A stretch of 64,000 nucleotides of DNA, taken from Reclinomonas americana ATCC 50394 (lineage: Eukaryota; Jakobida; Jakobea; Jakobida). The position numbers and the translations under genes were made by a program. Below, piece after piece: positions 52,784 through 61,984 of the stretch. The stretch covers positions 1,612,001 through 1,676,000 of the forward strand of contig PS015009.1 in assembly GCA_048213135.1 (NCBI GenBank), read 5' to 3'. The stretch's first letter is position 1. Each line of letters begins with the position of its first letter. A model generated the notes under the pieces. It searched no databases. It was not told where the DNA came from and worked only from the letters and a program-made list of their open reading frames with translations.

Positions 52784-53055
52784 GCAATTAATGGGGCACG
52801 GAAATTTTTATCCTGGTGCAACCAATTCTGTTCAATTGAAGTCATATTATTGTACATATTTGTACAAAATACCCAAACTGACCTGGACATGTTACCCGTA
52901 CACCTATCTGTGTGCTATACAGGCAAACAGTTACTCTTATTTCCTTTTCATTTCCAATTCTACCCCACTATTGGTGTACAAAAATGCCGTATCCCTGTAC
53001 GCTTCGTGCAGCCTCCCCCTGCCCACACCATTTTTCACCATTTAAACCCAATATC

Positions 53056-54219
53056 ATGAAAGCACGAATGCTGAGTCTCCTGCTGGTAATGAGTATCGTC
53101 TTTACCGAATGCAAAAAGAATGAAACTATGGAACCTGCTTCGCCGGGCAGTGAAGCGGTTGTACAGAAAGCGAAGGACTGGTTTATAAAAGAAAGCAACA
53201 GGGTGGCACAGGATAAGCCCGCAACTGGCAACCTGGTATTCAGAAACGTGCAGCCTCAATGGAATCATGCCATATATTTTGCGGCGGATAAGCAATTGAT
53301 CATTCCTGCGGATATCAACAGTAACGGGGAATCACAGGTTGCTAACGCTACCCGTTACCTGGTACTGGATGAAAATAGCGCGGGGAATGCCCGGAGCGGA
53401 CACTACCTGTACATATTGGGTAACGGCAGCCAGAACGTTCCTGCCGATCCGGGATTGGTATCGGGGAAAAAACTACCGGAGCATTTCACCGGGACGCTGG
53501 TCAGGTACAGCATGGATGGCAGGTTCATTTCTTCCCGCCATTATGAAAATGGCGTGTTGGCTGCGCAGCAGGATAAGCTGACGCAACGTACAGGATTCGC
53601 TGACCCGGGATCACAAAGCATAGTACCGGTAGATGAAACCTGCCATACCGAAACAATTGACTGGTACTGGCAAACCTATGTAAACGGGGTGCTGGTATAT
53701 GAGGAGTATCTCTATTCAACAACGACCATTGTATGTGACCCGTCTGGTGGCGGCGGTAGTGGAGGCGGAGGCATTTCCTGTGAACAACAATTGCAGAATA
53801 TGATTGAACAGGGTGTTGCCATCAGCGGACCGGCTTACAGCATAGGAGAAGTGGTTAATGGAGATAACTGGGTAAAACCTTATAACTGGGCCATTTTCAG
53901 AGCCGGTACCTGGGGACTGCTGAGTTACGAACAAGCGACATTACAAAAAAAGCATTATCCCAATAACCTCGACAGGTGGGAATACACCTCGTTCAATCAT
54001 ATCAAAATCGCTGCCGCAGGAGCCAGCGTAGGTGGCACCCGTACATTTGAAGATAATGGCGCTACCATTAATATTTCTCCTATTGGCACTCGTGTGGATG
54101 TAAGGATTGACTTTAGTGTAACGCTAAAGGTTTGTAATATCCCCGCGGTTACCAATCCTTATAACGCCAATAAAGTATTCTTTGCACCCAATACAGTAGT
54201 GATATTGCACGAGGACTAA
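53056..54219 (+). CDS. Lipoprotein with a Gly-rich linker, unrecognised
   Basis: A 387-residue protein with a lipoprotein signal (MKARMLSLLLVMSIVFTEC). The first ~225 residues form one domain, ending in a Cys-containing strand region (DETCHTETIDWYWQTYVNGVLVYEEYLYS). A flexible linker of Gly and Ser (PSGGGGSGGGGISC) leads to a second domain of about 145 residues. I do not recognise either domain. The start at 53056 gives the lipobox. The lipoprotein gene 9 bp downstream makes a probable two-gene operon. Confidence 0.72.
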   Translation: MKARMLSLLLVMSIVFTECKKNETMEPASPGSEAVVQKAKDWFIKESNRVAQDKPATGNLVFRNVQPQWNHAIYFAADKQLIIPADINSNGESQVANATRYLVLDENSAGNARSGHYLYILGNGSQNVPADPGLVSGKKLPEHFTGTLVRYSMDGRFISSRHYENGVLAAQQDKLTQRTGFADPGSQSIVPVDETCHTETIDWYWQTYVNGVLVYEEYLYSTTTIVCDPSGGGGSGGGGISCEQQLQNMIEQGVAISGPAYSIGEVVNGDNWVKPYNWAIFRAGTWGLLSYEQATLQKKHYPNNLDRWEYTSFNHIKIAAAGASVGGTRTFEDNGATINISPIGTRVDVRIDFSVTLKVCNIPAVTNPYNANKVFFAPNTVVILHED

Positions 54220-54228
54220 TACACAGCT

Positions 54229-54945
54229 ATGAGAATAAACAAATTGGTATTGGTCATCCTCTCTGTATTGCTGTCTGCTGCAGCCTGTAATATGAACAGG
54301 GCCAGTTCGGGAAAGCAAAACATGAGCCGGGTTAAGATCAGTTTTCATTATCCCCAAAAAATAACGGATACGTATTCAGATATCATGATCACCGATTTCT
54401 TCATCTCGTATTACAAAAACTATATCCTTTACGAGTTGCCTTACCATGTTACACAGGAGGTCGACAACGTGCTTATTTATGACTCTGTGAAATATGAATT
54501 CCTTGTAAAGAAAAAGGATTCGGATTTTGGATATAAGCTGAAAAGCCTGTCGGATCCGCTTGACAGCATAATGAAAATAGATTCCCCCTGGATCAAAAGA
54601 CTACCGCCAGCGATGGACCTGCACGATCTTTTCAAAGTGCTGAAAGTAAAAGGTGAGCGTGTACTGAACAGGCAACTGGATGCTTACTATTTCGAAGACA
54701 ACTGGTACGACTCCGCTTACTTTTATTATGGCAAACCCATGCCAGGCGTGGAGTATTCCTTGTCTCCGGAACTGGAGCGTTCGCACAGGATGAAGTTGTA
54801 CAAAGTCCTTCTTTTTTCGAGAAAAGATACTTCTGCCGGCACACAAAATCTTAAAGATTTTCACATCACCAGCTGGGAGATACAGCGGGCCCCCATCCCG
54901 GATGAAAGAGCACTGCTGAATGTATTCAACCGGGTGCCCCAATAG
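54229..54945 (+). CDS. Lipoprotein, unrecognised
   Basis: A 238-residue protein. The lipoprotein signal ends SAAAC, placing the lipidated Cys at about 20. The mature part is rich in Tyr, Lys and Asp (ITDFFISYYKNYILYELPYH, RQLDAYYFEDNWYDSAYFYYG) with no recognised family. It lies 9 bp after the Gly-linker lipoprotein, on the same strand, so the two are likely co-expressed and may act together on the envelope. Confidence 0.72.
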   Translation: MRINKLVLVILSVLLSAAACNMNRASSGKQNMSRVKISFHYPQKITDTYSDIMITDFFISYYKNYILYELPYHVTQEVDNVLIYDSVKYEFLVKKKDSDFGYKLKSLSDPLDSIMKIDSPWIKRLPPAMDLHDLFKVLKVKGERVLNRQLDAYYFEDNWYDSAYFYYGKPMPGVEYSLSPELERSHRMKLYKVLLFSRKDTSAGTQNLKDFHITSWEIQRAPIPDERALLNVFNRVPQ

Positions 54946-55021
54946 AAATATAGTTAATTACTGATCAGGTCCGCCGGAAAGAAAATAAACATAGTGAGCA
55001 AGGAAGAGGGATAGTTAAGCA

Positions 55022-55045
55022 AAGGGGAGCATAATTGCTCCCCTT
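55022..55045. terminator. Bidirectional terminator
   Basis: AAGGGGAGCA TAAT TGCTCCCCTT, a perfect 10-bp stem, between the lipoprotein pair and the convergent PfkB-family gene. Confidence 0.8.
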
Positions 55046-55077
55046 CCCTATAATGACTTAGCAACTGAATATATTCC

Positions 55078-56001
55078 TTATACCAGGTCAATATCAAAAT
55101 TAACCAGTTGTACAAACTCGCTCAGCCTGGCATCGATATCTGCTTTGGTGATCTCTTTCATCCTTTCCGGACCAAATTTTTCAACGCAGAAGCTGGCCAT
55201 AGCACTGCCTACAATGATGGCGGTTTTCATATTGTCGAAACTGATGTCCTTTGTCTTGGCCAGGTGACCGATAAATCCACCGGCGAATGTATCTCCCGCA
55301 CCTGTGGGGTCAAACACTTCTTCCAGCGGAAGGGCCGGTGCAAAGAATACATGGTTCTCATGGAACAGCAACGCACCGTGTTCACCTTTTTTAATGATCA
55401 GGAATTTAGGGCCCATCTGCAAAATAGAGCGGGCGGCTTTTACCAGTGATACTTCGCCACTCAGCTGGCGGGCTTCGCCATCATTTACGAGCAGCACATC
55501 CACTTTTTTCAACACTTCTTTCAGATCATCCATAGCTGTATCCATCCAGAAATTCATTGTATCCATAACAATGAGTTTGGGGCGGGTGGTGAGCTGGTTG
55601 ATAACGCTCATCTGTAGTTTGGGCATCAGGTTACCCAGCATCAGGAACTCAGCACCCTGGTAAGCTCCGGGTACCACGGGGTTAAAATCGGCCAGTACAT
55701 TCAGATCGGTAATGAGGGTATCACGTGTGTTCATATCCAGGTGGTACTTGCCACTCCAGAAAAATGATTTTTTATCGGGAACGATTTCTACGCCGTCAAG
55801 TTGCACGCCACGTTGTTTCAACTGCTCCATTTCTTCTTTGGGAAAATCATACCCAACAATCGACACCTGCTGAACAGGTTGCACAAAATTGCTGGCTGCA
55901 TAGGCTACATAAGTGGCAGAACCGCCGATGATCTTATCTACTTTTCCGAAGGGGGTTTCAATGGCGTCAAACGCCATAGTGCCAACTGTAATGACTGACA
56001 T
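55078..56001 (-). CDS. PfkB-family sugar or nucleoside kinase
   Basis: A 307-residue ribokinase-fold enzyme. The N-terminal glycine motif (KIIGGSATYVAYAASNF) and the C-terminal catalytic and anion-hole motif DPTGAGDTFAGGFIGHLA are clear, with the catalytic Asp in GAGD. The substrate is not determinable; family members phosphorylate ribose, fructose or adenosine. Transcribed alone, with a TACTTTTG promoter box at 56032-56039. Confidence 0.9.
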   Translation of the reverse strand: MSVITVGTMAFDAIETPFGKVDKIIGGSATYVAYAASNFVQPVQQVSIVGYDFPKEEMEQLKQRGVQLDGVEIVPDKKSFFWSGKYHLDMNTRDTLITDLNVLADFNPVVPGAYQGAEFLMLGNLMPKLQMSVINQLTTRPKLIVMDTMNFWMDTAMDDLKEVLKKVDVLLVNDGEARQLSGEVSLVKAARSILQMGPKFLIIKKGEHGALLFHENHVFFAPALPLEEVFDPTGAGDTFAGGFIGHLAKTKDISFDNMKTAIIVGSAMASFCVEKFGPERMKEITKADIDARLSEFVQLVNFDIDLV

Positions 56002-56031
56002 AGATTGAGTTTAGTTGTTTTATTGAAGTTG

Positions 56032-56039
56032 CAAAAGTA
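56032..56039 (-). promoter_or_regulatory. Probable -7 promoter box of the PfkB gene
   Basis: TACTTTTG on the minus strand, 30 bp before the ATG, giving a leader of about 25 nt. Confidence 0.45.
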
Positions 56040-56119
56040 ATCGAATAAAATGATTTTTGTAAGTTGCAGCAGGGGTTTTAAGCCCGGCACCGCTTTTGCA
56101 CTGACCTTTTACGTATATC

Positions 56120-56728
56120 ATGCTGATACAGATGCATCCCGATAATCCGCAGCCCCGCCTTATTAAACAGGTGGTGGAATGCCTGCACGACGGCGGGGTG
56201 ATCGTTTACCCTACCGATACCATTTATGGCCTGGGCTGTGATATTCACCAGCATAAAGCCATTGAAAAGATATGCCGCATCAAGCAGGTAGACCCTCAAA
56301 AAGCGCAACTGTCCTTCATTTGCCGCGATCTCAGCCACCTCAGCGATTATACCAAAAGCATCGATACGCCATTGTACCGGATGCTGAAACAGTACCTGCC
56401 CGGGCCTTATACTTTCATATTGCCGGCCAGCAGGGAGGTGCCTAAGATCCTGCAAAGCAAAAAATCAACCATTGGCCTTCGTGTACCGGATAATGTGATC
56501 TGCCGCGATATACTTGATGCATTGGGAAACCCGCTGCTCAGCGCCTCGTTACCCGGCGATATGGTGGAAGAATATACAGACCCAGAAATAATGGAAGAAA
56601 AATTCGGGCACCTGGTAGATTTTGTTATTGACGGAGGGATCGGGGGAATGGTACCTTCAACAGTAGTAGACTGTACCACCAGCGACTGGACTATCATCCG
56701 CCAGGGTCTTGGCAACTGGGAAGCCTGA
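56120..56728 (+). CDS. L-threonylcarbamoyladenylate synthase (Sua5/YrdC/YciO family)
   Basis: A 202-residue YrdC-fold protein. It has VVECLHDGGVIVYPTDTIYGLGCDIHQHKAIEKICRIK and the basic SxN-type surface. Family enzymes make threonylcarbamoyl-AMP for the tRNA t6A modification. Its length, without the C-terminal Sua5 domain, is closer to the YciO/YrdC short form, so the exact activity is a family-level call. It is 20 bp before a VOC-fold gene on the same strand. Confidence 0.88.
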   Translation: MLIQMHPDNPQPRLIKQVVECLHDGGVIVYPTDTIYGLGCDIHQHKAIEKICRIKQVDPQKAQLSFICRDLSHLSDYTKSIDTPLYRMLKQYLPGPYTFILPASREVPKILQSKKSTIGLRVPDNVICRDILDALGNPLLSASLPGDMVEEYTDPEIMEEKFGHLVDFVIDGGIGGMVPSTVVDCTTSDWTIIRQGLGNWEA

Positions 56729-56748
56729 TCATCAGTAAAACAACTGCT

Positions 56749-57126
56749 ATGAAATGCAATGCTCTCACACCTATGCTGGAAACCCGCGACATGGCAGGCA
56801 CCATCCACTTTTACAAAGAGATACTGGGCTTTGAAATAACCGGCAGCTTTGAAGTAGGAGGCAAAACGGTATGGTGTGAATTCCGCAGAGATAACGCGGT
56901 TCTTGCGTACAGCCTGCCCAATGCTGTCATTAATTATCCTGCATTGATGCTCAGCGGCAGCCTTTACATTAATGTGGAATCGGTGGATGAATTCTGGGCA
57001 GTGCTGAAAGACAAGTGTGAGATCGTTTATGGTATTGAAAACTTTAAATATGGTATGAGGGAATTTGCCATTAAGGATAACAACGGATATGTCATTAATT
57101 TCGGGGAAGAGTTACCCTGGGAATAA
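56749..57126 (+). CDS. VOC-superfamily (glyoxalase/bleomycin-resistance fold) protein
   Basis: A 125-residue protein. LTPMLETRDMAGTIHFYKEILGFEI and the C-terminal REFAIKDNNGYVINFGEEL are typical of the vicinal-oxygen-chelate fold. The substrate is unknown. Probably co-transcribed with the upstream YrdC-like gene; a hairpin terminator follows the stop codon. Confidence 0.85.
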   Translation: MKCNALTPMLETRDMAGTIHFYKEILGFEITGSFEVGGKTVWCEFRRDNAVLAYSLPNAVINYPALMLSGSLYINVESVDEFWAVLKDKCEIVYGIENFKYGMREFAIKDNNGYVINFGEELPWE

Positions 57127-57152
57127 AAATACCGGCCATTGACCGGTATTTT
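57126..57152. terminator. Bidirectional terminator
   Basis: AATACCGG / CCGGTATT stem with flanking A and T residues, between the VOC gene and the convergent small basic gene. Confidence 0.8.
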
Positions 57153-57161
57153 CTGCATTAT

Positions 57162-57473
57162 TTAATTCCTGTCACGCCTGTTGTGTTTTTTACGGTAGAT
57201 CGTTCTGCTGGCCTGCCGTTGCTCTTTACGGATGTCTTTCTTTTCTGATGCAGTTACTACGCCATCTGCTTTTGCCTGCCTCACTTCCTGGCGTACATCA
57301 CGTTCTTTTTTGGCGATGGTGCGGCCTTCGGAACGGGTGATCTCCCCGCTTTTAACGCCCTGTTTAATGCGCTGGTGCTGGTTACGGGCAGATTGCCTGA
57401 TCTGTGCGGATGCTTCGTTACCGATACCGAGACTGATAATAAGAATGGCTGTGGCCAACAATTTCGCTTTCAT
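57162..57473 (-). CDS. Small basic exported protein
   Basis: A 103-residue protein. The signal peptide is MKAKLLATAILIISLGIGNEASAQ. The mature part is very rich in Arg, Lys and Gln with helical heptads (IKQGVKSGEITRSEGRTIAKKERDVRQEV); the two segments GVKSGEITRSE and GVVTASEKKDI look like internal repeats. No family was recognised. The start at 57473 is preferred, since 57503 adds ten non-signal residues. Confidence 0.7.
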   Translation of the reverse strand: MKAKLLATAILIISLGIGNEASAQIRQSARNQHQRIKQGVKSGEITRSEGRTIAKKERDVRQEVRQAKADGVVTASEKKDIRKEQRQASRTIYRKKHNRRDRN

Positions 57474-58133
57474 AATCCTGTTTTTAATAAAGGTGATGAT
57501 CAATATAAGTTATGAAGCATAGACCGCGATAAGTGAAGGAGGTTTAAAATGGAAAGGAAATTTTGTATTGCGATGGCACAAAAAAGATCTTTGTCACCGG
57601 GGTCTCGTTCCGAAGACCCCGGTGGAACATGCCTTTGCGCAAACTCTGCGTTCTCTCGTTCTTTGCGGTAAAAAACATCCGCCGCAGTCAGATCAAAAAA
57701 ATCCCTCACCAGGGTCTCATTCCGAAGACCCCGTGGGAACATGCTTTGCGGTTATCTTTTCACAGAGGTCACAGAGCGTTTTCACAGAGACTCACGGAGA
57801 AGACCCCGTCGGAACGAGAGATTCCTCCTTTCGTCGGAATGACATTCCTTTGCGCAAACTCTGCGTTCTCTCGTTCTTTGCGGTAAAACCATTCGCCGCA
57901 GGCGGATCAAAAAAATCCCTCACCGGGGTCTCGTTCCGAAGACCCCGTTGGAACATGCTTTGCGGTTATCTTTTCACAGAGGTCACAGAGCGTTTTCACA
58001 GAGACTCACGGAGAAGACCCCGTCGGAACGAGAGATTCCTCCTTTCGTCGGAATGACATTCCTTTGCGTAAACTCTGCGTTCTCTCGTTCTTTGCGGTAA
58101 AAAACATCCGCCGCAGGCGGATACTTCAACAGA
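57474..58133. other. Gene-free region filled by a tandem repeat tract
   Basis: No supported gene. From about 57590 to 58125 the region is repeats. The open frame of about 160 codons through it repeats itself with the DNA and is treated as spurious. Confidence 0.7.
57590..58125. repeat. Tandem repeat tract, period ~214 bp
   Basis: The phrase 'ggtctc(g/a)ttccgaagac' recurs at 57601, 57713 and 57927. 'cacagaggtcacagagcg' is at 57761 and 57975. 'aaactctgcgttctctcgtt' is at 57641, 57856 and 58070. The full unit is about 214 bp, with a shortened first unit. Units contain nested inverted pieces (gaagaccccg / cggggtctcg type, and tcgttccg / cggaacga), so they may form cruciforms. Confidence 0.8.
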
Positions 58134-58706
58134 TCAGATATTGAAACTCTTCCTGTGCAGAGGACAAAGCCCGTATTCTTCAATAGCTTTACGGTGAGCA
58201 GCCGTTCCATACCCTTTATTCTTGTTCCATCCGTAATTAGGGTATGCCTGGTGACACTGCATCATATATTCATCGCGATGGGTTTTAGCAAGTATGCTGG
58301 CAGCCGCAATGGAAGCATATTTTCCATCACCTTTTACAATACATTGATGAGGAATGTCGCGGTAGGGGGTAAAACGATTGCCGTCAATAAGCAACAATTG
58401 GGGTGTAACGGCAAGCAAATCCAGTGAAAGATGCATGGCGGCAAAACTGGCCTTGAGAATATTGATGCGATCGATCTCTTCATTATCAATAAGGGCAACG
58501 GCATAAGTGATACTTTCTTCTTCAATAACTGCCCGCAATTCGTTACGGTGTTTTTCACTCAGCTGTTTGCTGTCATTCAGTAACGGGTGATAGAAATTCT
58601 TGGGAAGTATCACCGCCGCGGCAAACACAGGCCCGGCATAGCAACCCCGCCCGGCCTCATCAAGCCCGGCCTCCACCAGTTCGCGATCATAAAAAGATGC
58701 CAGCAT
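58134..58706 (-). CDS. rnhB: Ribonuclease HII
   Basis: A 190-residue enzyme that nicks RNA-DNA hybrids and removes misincorporated ribonucleotides. The catalytic acidic residues are in LVEAGLDEAGRGCYAGPV and LLIDGNRF, and GDGKYASIAAASILAKTHRDEYM is the type II signature. The start at 58706 (MLASFYDREL) fits the family better than 58727. The gene stops just beside the repeat tract. It is divergent from ctaA. Confidence 0.93.
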   Translation of the reverse strand: MLASFYDRELVEAGLDEAGRGCYAGPVFAAAVILPKNFYHPLLNDSKQLSEKHRNELRAVIEEESITYAVALIDNEEIDRINILKASFAAMHLSLDLLAVTPQLLLIDGNRFTPYRDIPHQCIVKGDGKYASIAAASILAKTHRDEYMMQCHQAYPNYGWNKNKGYGTAAHRKAIEEYGLCPLHRKSFNI

Positions 58707-58743
58707 TTCGCAACAAATATCCGGCAAAACAAGTGTTGCATAC

Positions 58744-58751
58744 TAACTTTG
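58744..58751 (+). promoter_or_regulatory. Probable -7 promoter box of ctaA
   Basis: TAACTTTG followed by CAGC, 16 bp before the ATG; identical to the octamers before the SCO gene and the korB-like gene. Confidence 0.45.
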
Positions 58752-58767
58752 CAGCAATTTATTTCTT

Positions 58768-59700
58768 ATGAGATCAGCCAGGAACTTTGCAGCGGCCACT
58801 TTTATATTGTGCTTTTTAGTCATTATCGCCGGAGGTGTAGTGCGTACCACGCAAAGCGGCATGGGTTGCCCCGACTGGCCCCGCTGCTTCGGCAAATGGA
58901 TACCACCCACCAATGCATCGGAACTGCCGCCTGATTTTGAAAAATACCTGAGCAAACAGGATATCGACCATACATTCAATGTCTACCATACCTGGATAGA
59001 ATATTTCAACCGCCTGCTGGGCGCCCTGCTGGGTGTATTCGCCATCATACAGGTTGCATTGCTCTACCGCAAACGCCGGCACTTCCAGCGGTCTTACAGG
59101 CTGGCACTTGCTTTCCTCGTCCTTGTGGTATTGACCGGCTTGTTTGGCGCCATCGTGGTTAAACTCAACCTGGCGCATATGAGTATTTCGGTGCACCTGT
59201 TGTTTGCCATCGCCCTGCTGCAAATACAACTGGCCTTATTGTTATCGGTACAATTGAAACTTTTTTCCATTCCCGCAGCGGCATCAATACGCAAATGGGT
59301 GGGCTTTTTCCTTGTTATATTAATTCTGCAAAGTATATGGGGCACCATGGTCCGTATGTATGTGGATGATGTTTCCAAAATGCTGCAATACGAACAACGG
59401 GACACCTGGCTGGCCGACAGTCCCGTAGCCTTCCTTATTCACCGCAGCTTTTCGTGGGTGGTATTGCTGGCATCTTTGTTCCTGGCCTGGCAGGCAAAGG
59501 GAATGGCTATGATCCGGTCCAAAGTATTCGTATTGACGGGTATCATCCTGCTCAGTATGACCACGGGTATCATATTATTTTATGCGGATATGCCGGCGGT
59601 AGCACAACCCCTGCACTTGTTGCTGGCTTCATTGGCCATTACGCAAACGGTCAATATATTATTGCAGACTACCAATAAAGGAGGAGCTGCCAGTACTTAA
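58768..59700 (+). CDS. ctaA: Heme A synthase (COX15/CtaA family)
   Basis: A 310-residue membrane enzyme with eight hydrophobic segments that oxidises heme O to heme A for the cytochrome oxidase. GGVVRTTQSGMGCPDWPRCFGKWIPP, the conserved His in HTWIEYFNRLLG, HMSISVHLLFA and HRSFSWVV match the family's heme-binding His set. It is unlinked from the oxidase genes at 12.9-18.8 kb but completes the heme A pathway with CtaB. Confidence 0.92.
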   Translation: MRSARNFAAATFILCFLVIIAGGVVRTTQSGMGCPDWPRCFGKWIPPTNASELPPDFEKYLSKQDIDHTFNVYHTWIEYFNRLLGALLGVFAIIQVALLYRKRRHFQRSYRLALAFLVLVVLTGLFGAIVVKLNLAHMSISVHLLFAIALLQIQLALLLSVQLKLFSIPAAASIRKWVGFFLVILILQSIWGTMVRMYVDDVSKMLQYEQRDTWLADSPVAFLIHRSFSWVVLLASLFLAWQAKGMAMIRSKVFVLTGIILLSMTTGIILFYADMPAVAQPLHLLLASLAITQTVNILLQTTNKGGAAST

Positions 59701-59758
59701 AGCAGCACAGGAAGCGGAAGGCCTGTCTTTTTGTTGTACATTTACGTAACGCTGTTGT

Positions 59759-61984
59759 ATGCAACGATTGAAAGACATCTTCTACGCTTTCCCGGTTCAG
59801 CTTTTTATTCTCCATTTCCGGAAATACCAGGTGCTGCTGGTGTTTTGGGCTATCCTGGCAAGTACCATCAACAGCGGTTTCATGAAAACATTCGGGGCCG
59901 ACGCACTTTTTTTCGCGCCGGAATACCTGGGTTCCGTTAACGGGCTGGGCGCTCTTATTGTAGGCGCAGCGCTTGGTGTGTTCTTCATGAGCTGGAACAT
60001 CACCACTTTCATCCTGCACAGTAAACGCTGCAAGTTTCTCGCCACCACCAACCAGCCTTTCCTGAAATACTGTATCAATAATGCCCTGCTGCCTTTATGC
60101 CTCCTCACATTTTATTTCTGCAGGTTATTTCCTTTCGACAGGCACAAAGAACTGATGACGGATGGAGAAATTCTGGTGGTGATTGGTTGTATACTGGCGG
60201 GTATGTTCTTCCTGCTGGCGATCTCGTTCATTTATTTTTTCGGGGCGGAAAAAAGGATACGCCGCACCATCATTCCCATACTGGGTACGGTTACGGAATA
60301 TACAGGCGAAGCGAAAACCGTAGCACAGGCACAGCAGATGAAATACGGTATGAAAGTGAGTTACTTTCTTTCGCACAAATTCAGATTCCGGAAAGTAAGG
60401 GATGTATCGCATTACAGCCAGGACTTCCTCGATCTCATTTTCAAGCGGCACCATATTTCAGGTATCCTCAGTATTATGCTGGCATTCATTTCGCTGATTG
60501 TCATCGGGTTTTTTATGGATGATGCTTTTTTCCAGGTGCCGGCCGCGGCAAGTATACTCATCTTCTTCGCGGTAATGACGGCCGTGATAGGTGCCCTCAC
60601 CTATTTCCTGCAAAGCTGGAGCCTGCCTTTTGTGATCGTACTTTTCATTTTTATCAACGCCCTTTACCGCAACGAGATCATCGACCCCAGGAATAAAGCC
60701 TACGGATTGAATTATACCAATATCGAAGAACGGCCGGATTACAGCAAAGAATCAATACAACGGCTATGCATACCCGAAAAGCAGCAAGCTGACAAAGCCA
60801 ATATGCTGCAACTGCTGAACAACTGGAAAAAGAAGCAGAAAGAAGAAAAGCCGGTGATGGTATTCATTAACGTAAGCGGTGGCGGATTGCGCAGCGGTGC
60901 TTTTACCATGAACACGCTTCAGCAGCTCGACAGCATCACGCAGGGGGGACTGATGCGTCACACGGTACTCATCAGCGGCGCCAGTGGTGGCATGCTGGCG
61001 GCTACGTATTACCGCGAACTGTACCGCTTGCAGCAAAAGGGGAAACCCATCAACCTGCATGATCCGCGGTACAGCGAGAATATTACCCAGGACCTGCTCA
61101 ACCCGTTGTTCTCTTCCATGATCGCGAGGGATCTGTTCGCGCCGGCACAAAAATTTTCCGTAAACGGAAGGTACTATGTAAAGGACAGGGGCTATGGATT
61201 TGAACAGAAACTGAATGAGAATACCGGTCATATATTAGATAACTCCATCAGCGATTATGTGCAGGACGAAAAGAACGCCCTCATTCCCCTGATGATCTTC
61301 AACTCTACCATCAACCGTGATGGAAGAAAAATGATGCTGTGTTCACAACCGCTGAGTTTTATGATGAAGCCGGTGCTGTACGCGAAGGACAGCGTGGCCA
61401 GTCCTGACGCGATCGACTTCGCTGCCATGTTCGCCCGCCAGGACCCGCTGAACATCCGCCTGCTCACGGCCATGCGTATGAACGCTACCTTCCCTTATGT
61501 GCTGCCCAATGTGTGGCTGCCCAGCGACCCGGTTATAGATGTGATGGACGCGGGGCTGAGGGACAATTTCGGGCAGGAGACCAGCTTACGTTTCATTACC
61601 AATTTTTCTGACTGGATACGGGATAATACCGGCGGTGTTATTATTGTGCAGCTACGCGACAGGCAACGCGACAACTGGCAACAGCCTTTTGAAACGGCCG
61701 GTGTTACCGACATCATCATCAAACCCGCCACCATGCTGCAGCACAACTGGTACAAGTTGCAGGACTATTCCGAAACCGACCAGTACAGTTACCTGCATGA
61801 TCGAATGGACTCCATGATACACAGGATAACTTTTGTTTATACCCCGCAGAAAGAAGACCAGGGTGCGGCACTCAATTTTCACCTGACCGCAAGTGAAAAA
61901 ATAGATGTGAAAGCCTCGTTCAATAATACCTACAACCAGGAAATGCTGGCCAGGCTATTGAAACAACTGGGGCTGGGTAAATGA
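59759..61984 (+). CDS. Patatin-like phospholipase with a large N-terminal membrane domain
   Basis: A 741-residue protein. The first ~305 residues hold about seven or eight hydrophobic segments. A patatin domain follows from about 365: the oxyanion motif NVSGGGLRSGAF (near 374), the nucleophile in ISGASGGML (Ser about 408) and the catalytic Asp in DAGLRDNFG (about 597). Expected to be a membrane-anchored lipid acyl hydrolase. The fusion to a multi-helix domain is unusual among patatins, which are normally soluble. A role in membrane remodelling is possible. The end is convergent with the lipid-kinase gene, with no gap. Confidence 0.87.
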   Translation: MQRLKDIFYAFPVQLFILHFRKYQVLLVFWAILASTINSGFMKTFGADALFFAPEYLGSVNGLGALIVGAALGVFFMSWNITTFILHSKRCKFLATTNQPFLKYCINNALLPLCLLTFYFCRLFPFDRHKELMTDGEILVVIGCILAGMFFLLAISFIYFFGAEKRIRRTIIPILGTVTEYTGEAKTVAQAQQMKYGMKVSYFLSHKFRFRKVRDVSHYSQDFLDLIFKRHHISGILSIMLAFISLIVIGFFMDDAFFQVPAAASILIFFAVMTAVIGALTYFLQSWSLPFVIVLFIFINALYRNEIIDPRNKAYGLNYTNIEERPDYSKESIQRLCIPEKQQADKANMLQLLNNWKKKQKEEKPVMVFINVSGGGLRSGAFTMNTLQQLDSITQGGLMRHTVLISGASGGMLAATYYRELYRLQQKGKPINLHDPRYSENITQDLLNPLFSSMIARDLFAPAQKFSVNGRYYVKDRGYGFEQKLNENTGHILDNSISDYVQDEKNALIPLMIFNSTINRDGRKMMLCSQPLSFMMKPVLYAKDSVASPDAIDFAAMFARQDPLNIRLLTAMRMNATFPYVLPNVWLPSDPVIDVMDAGLRDNFGQETSLRFITNFSDWIRDNTGGVIIVQLRDRQRDNWQQPFETAGVTDIIIKPATMLQHNWYKLQDYSETDQYSYLHDRMDSMIHRITFVYTPQKEDQGAALNFHLTASEKIDVKASFNNTYNQEMLARLLKQLGLGK

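Noticed and set aside
57568-58056. Open frame of about 160 codons within the repeat tract
   Set aside because: Its translation repeats with the 214-bp DNA period, it lacks any recognisable domain, and other frames are open too. It is best explained as a by-product of the repeat.
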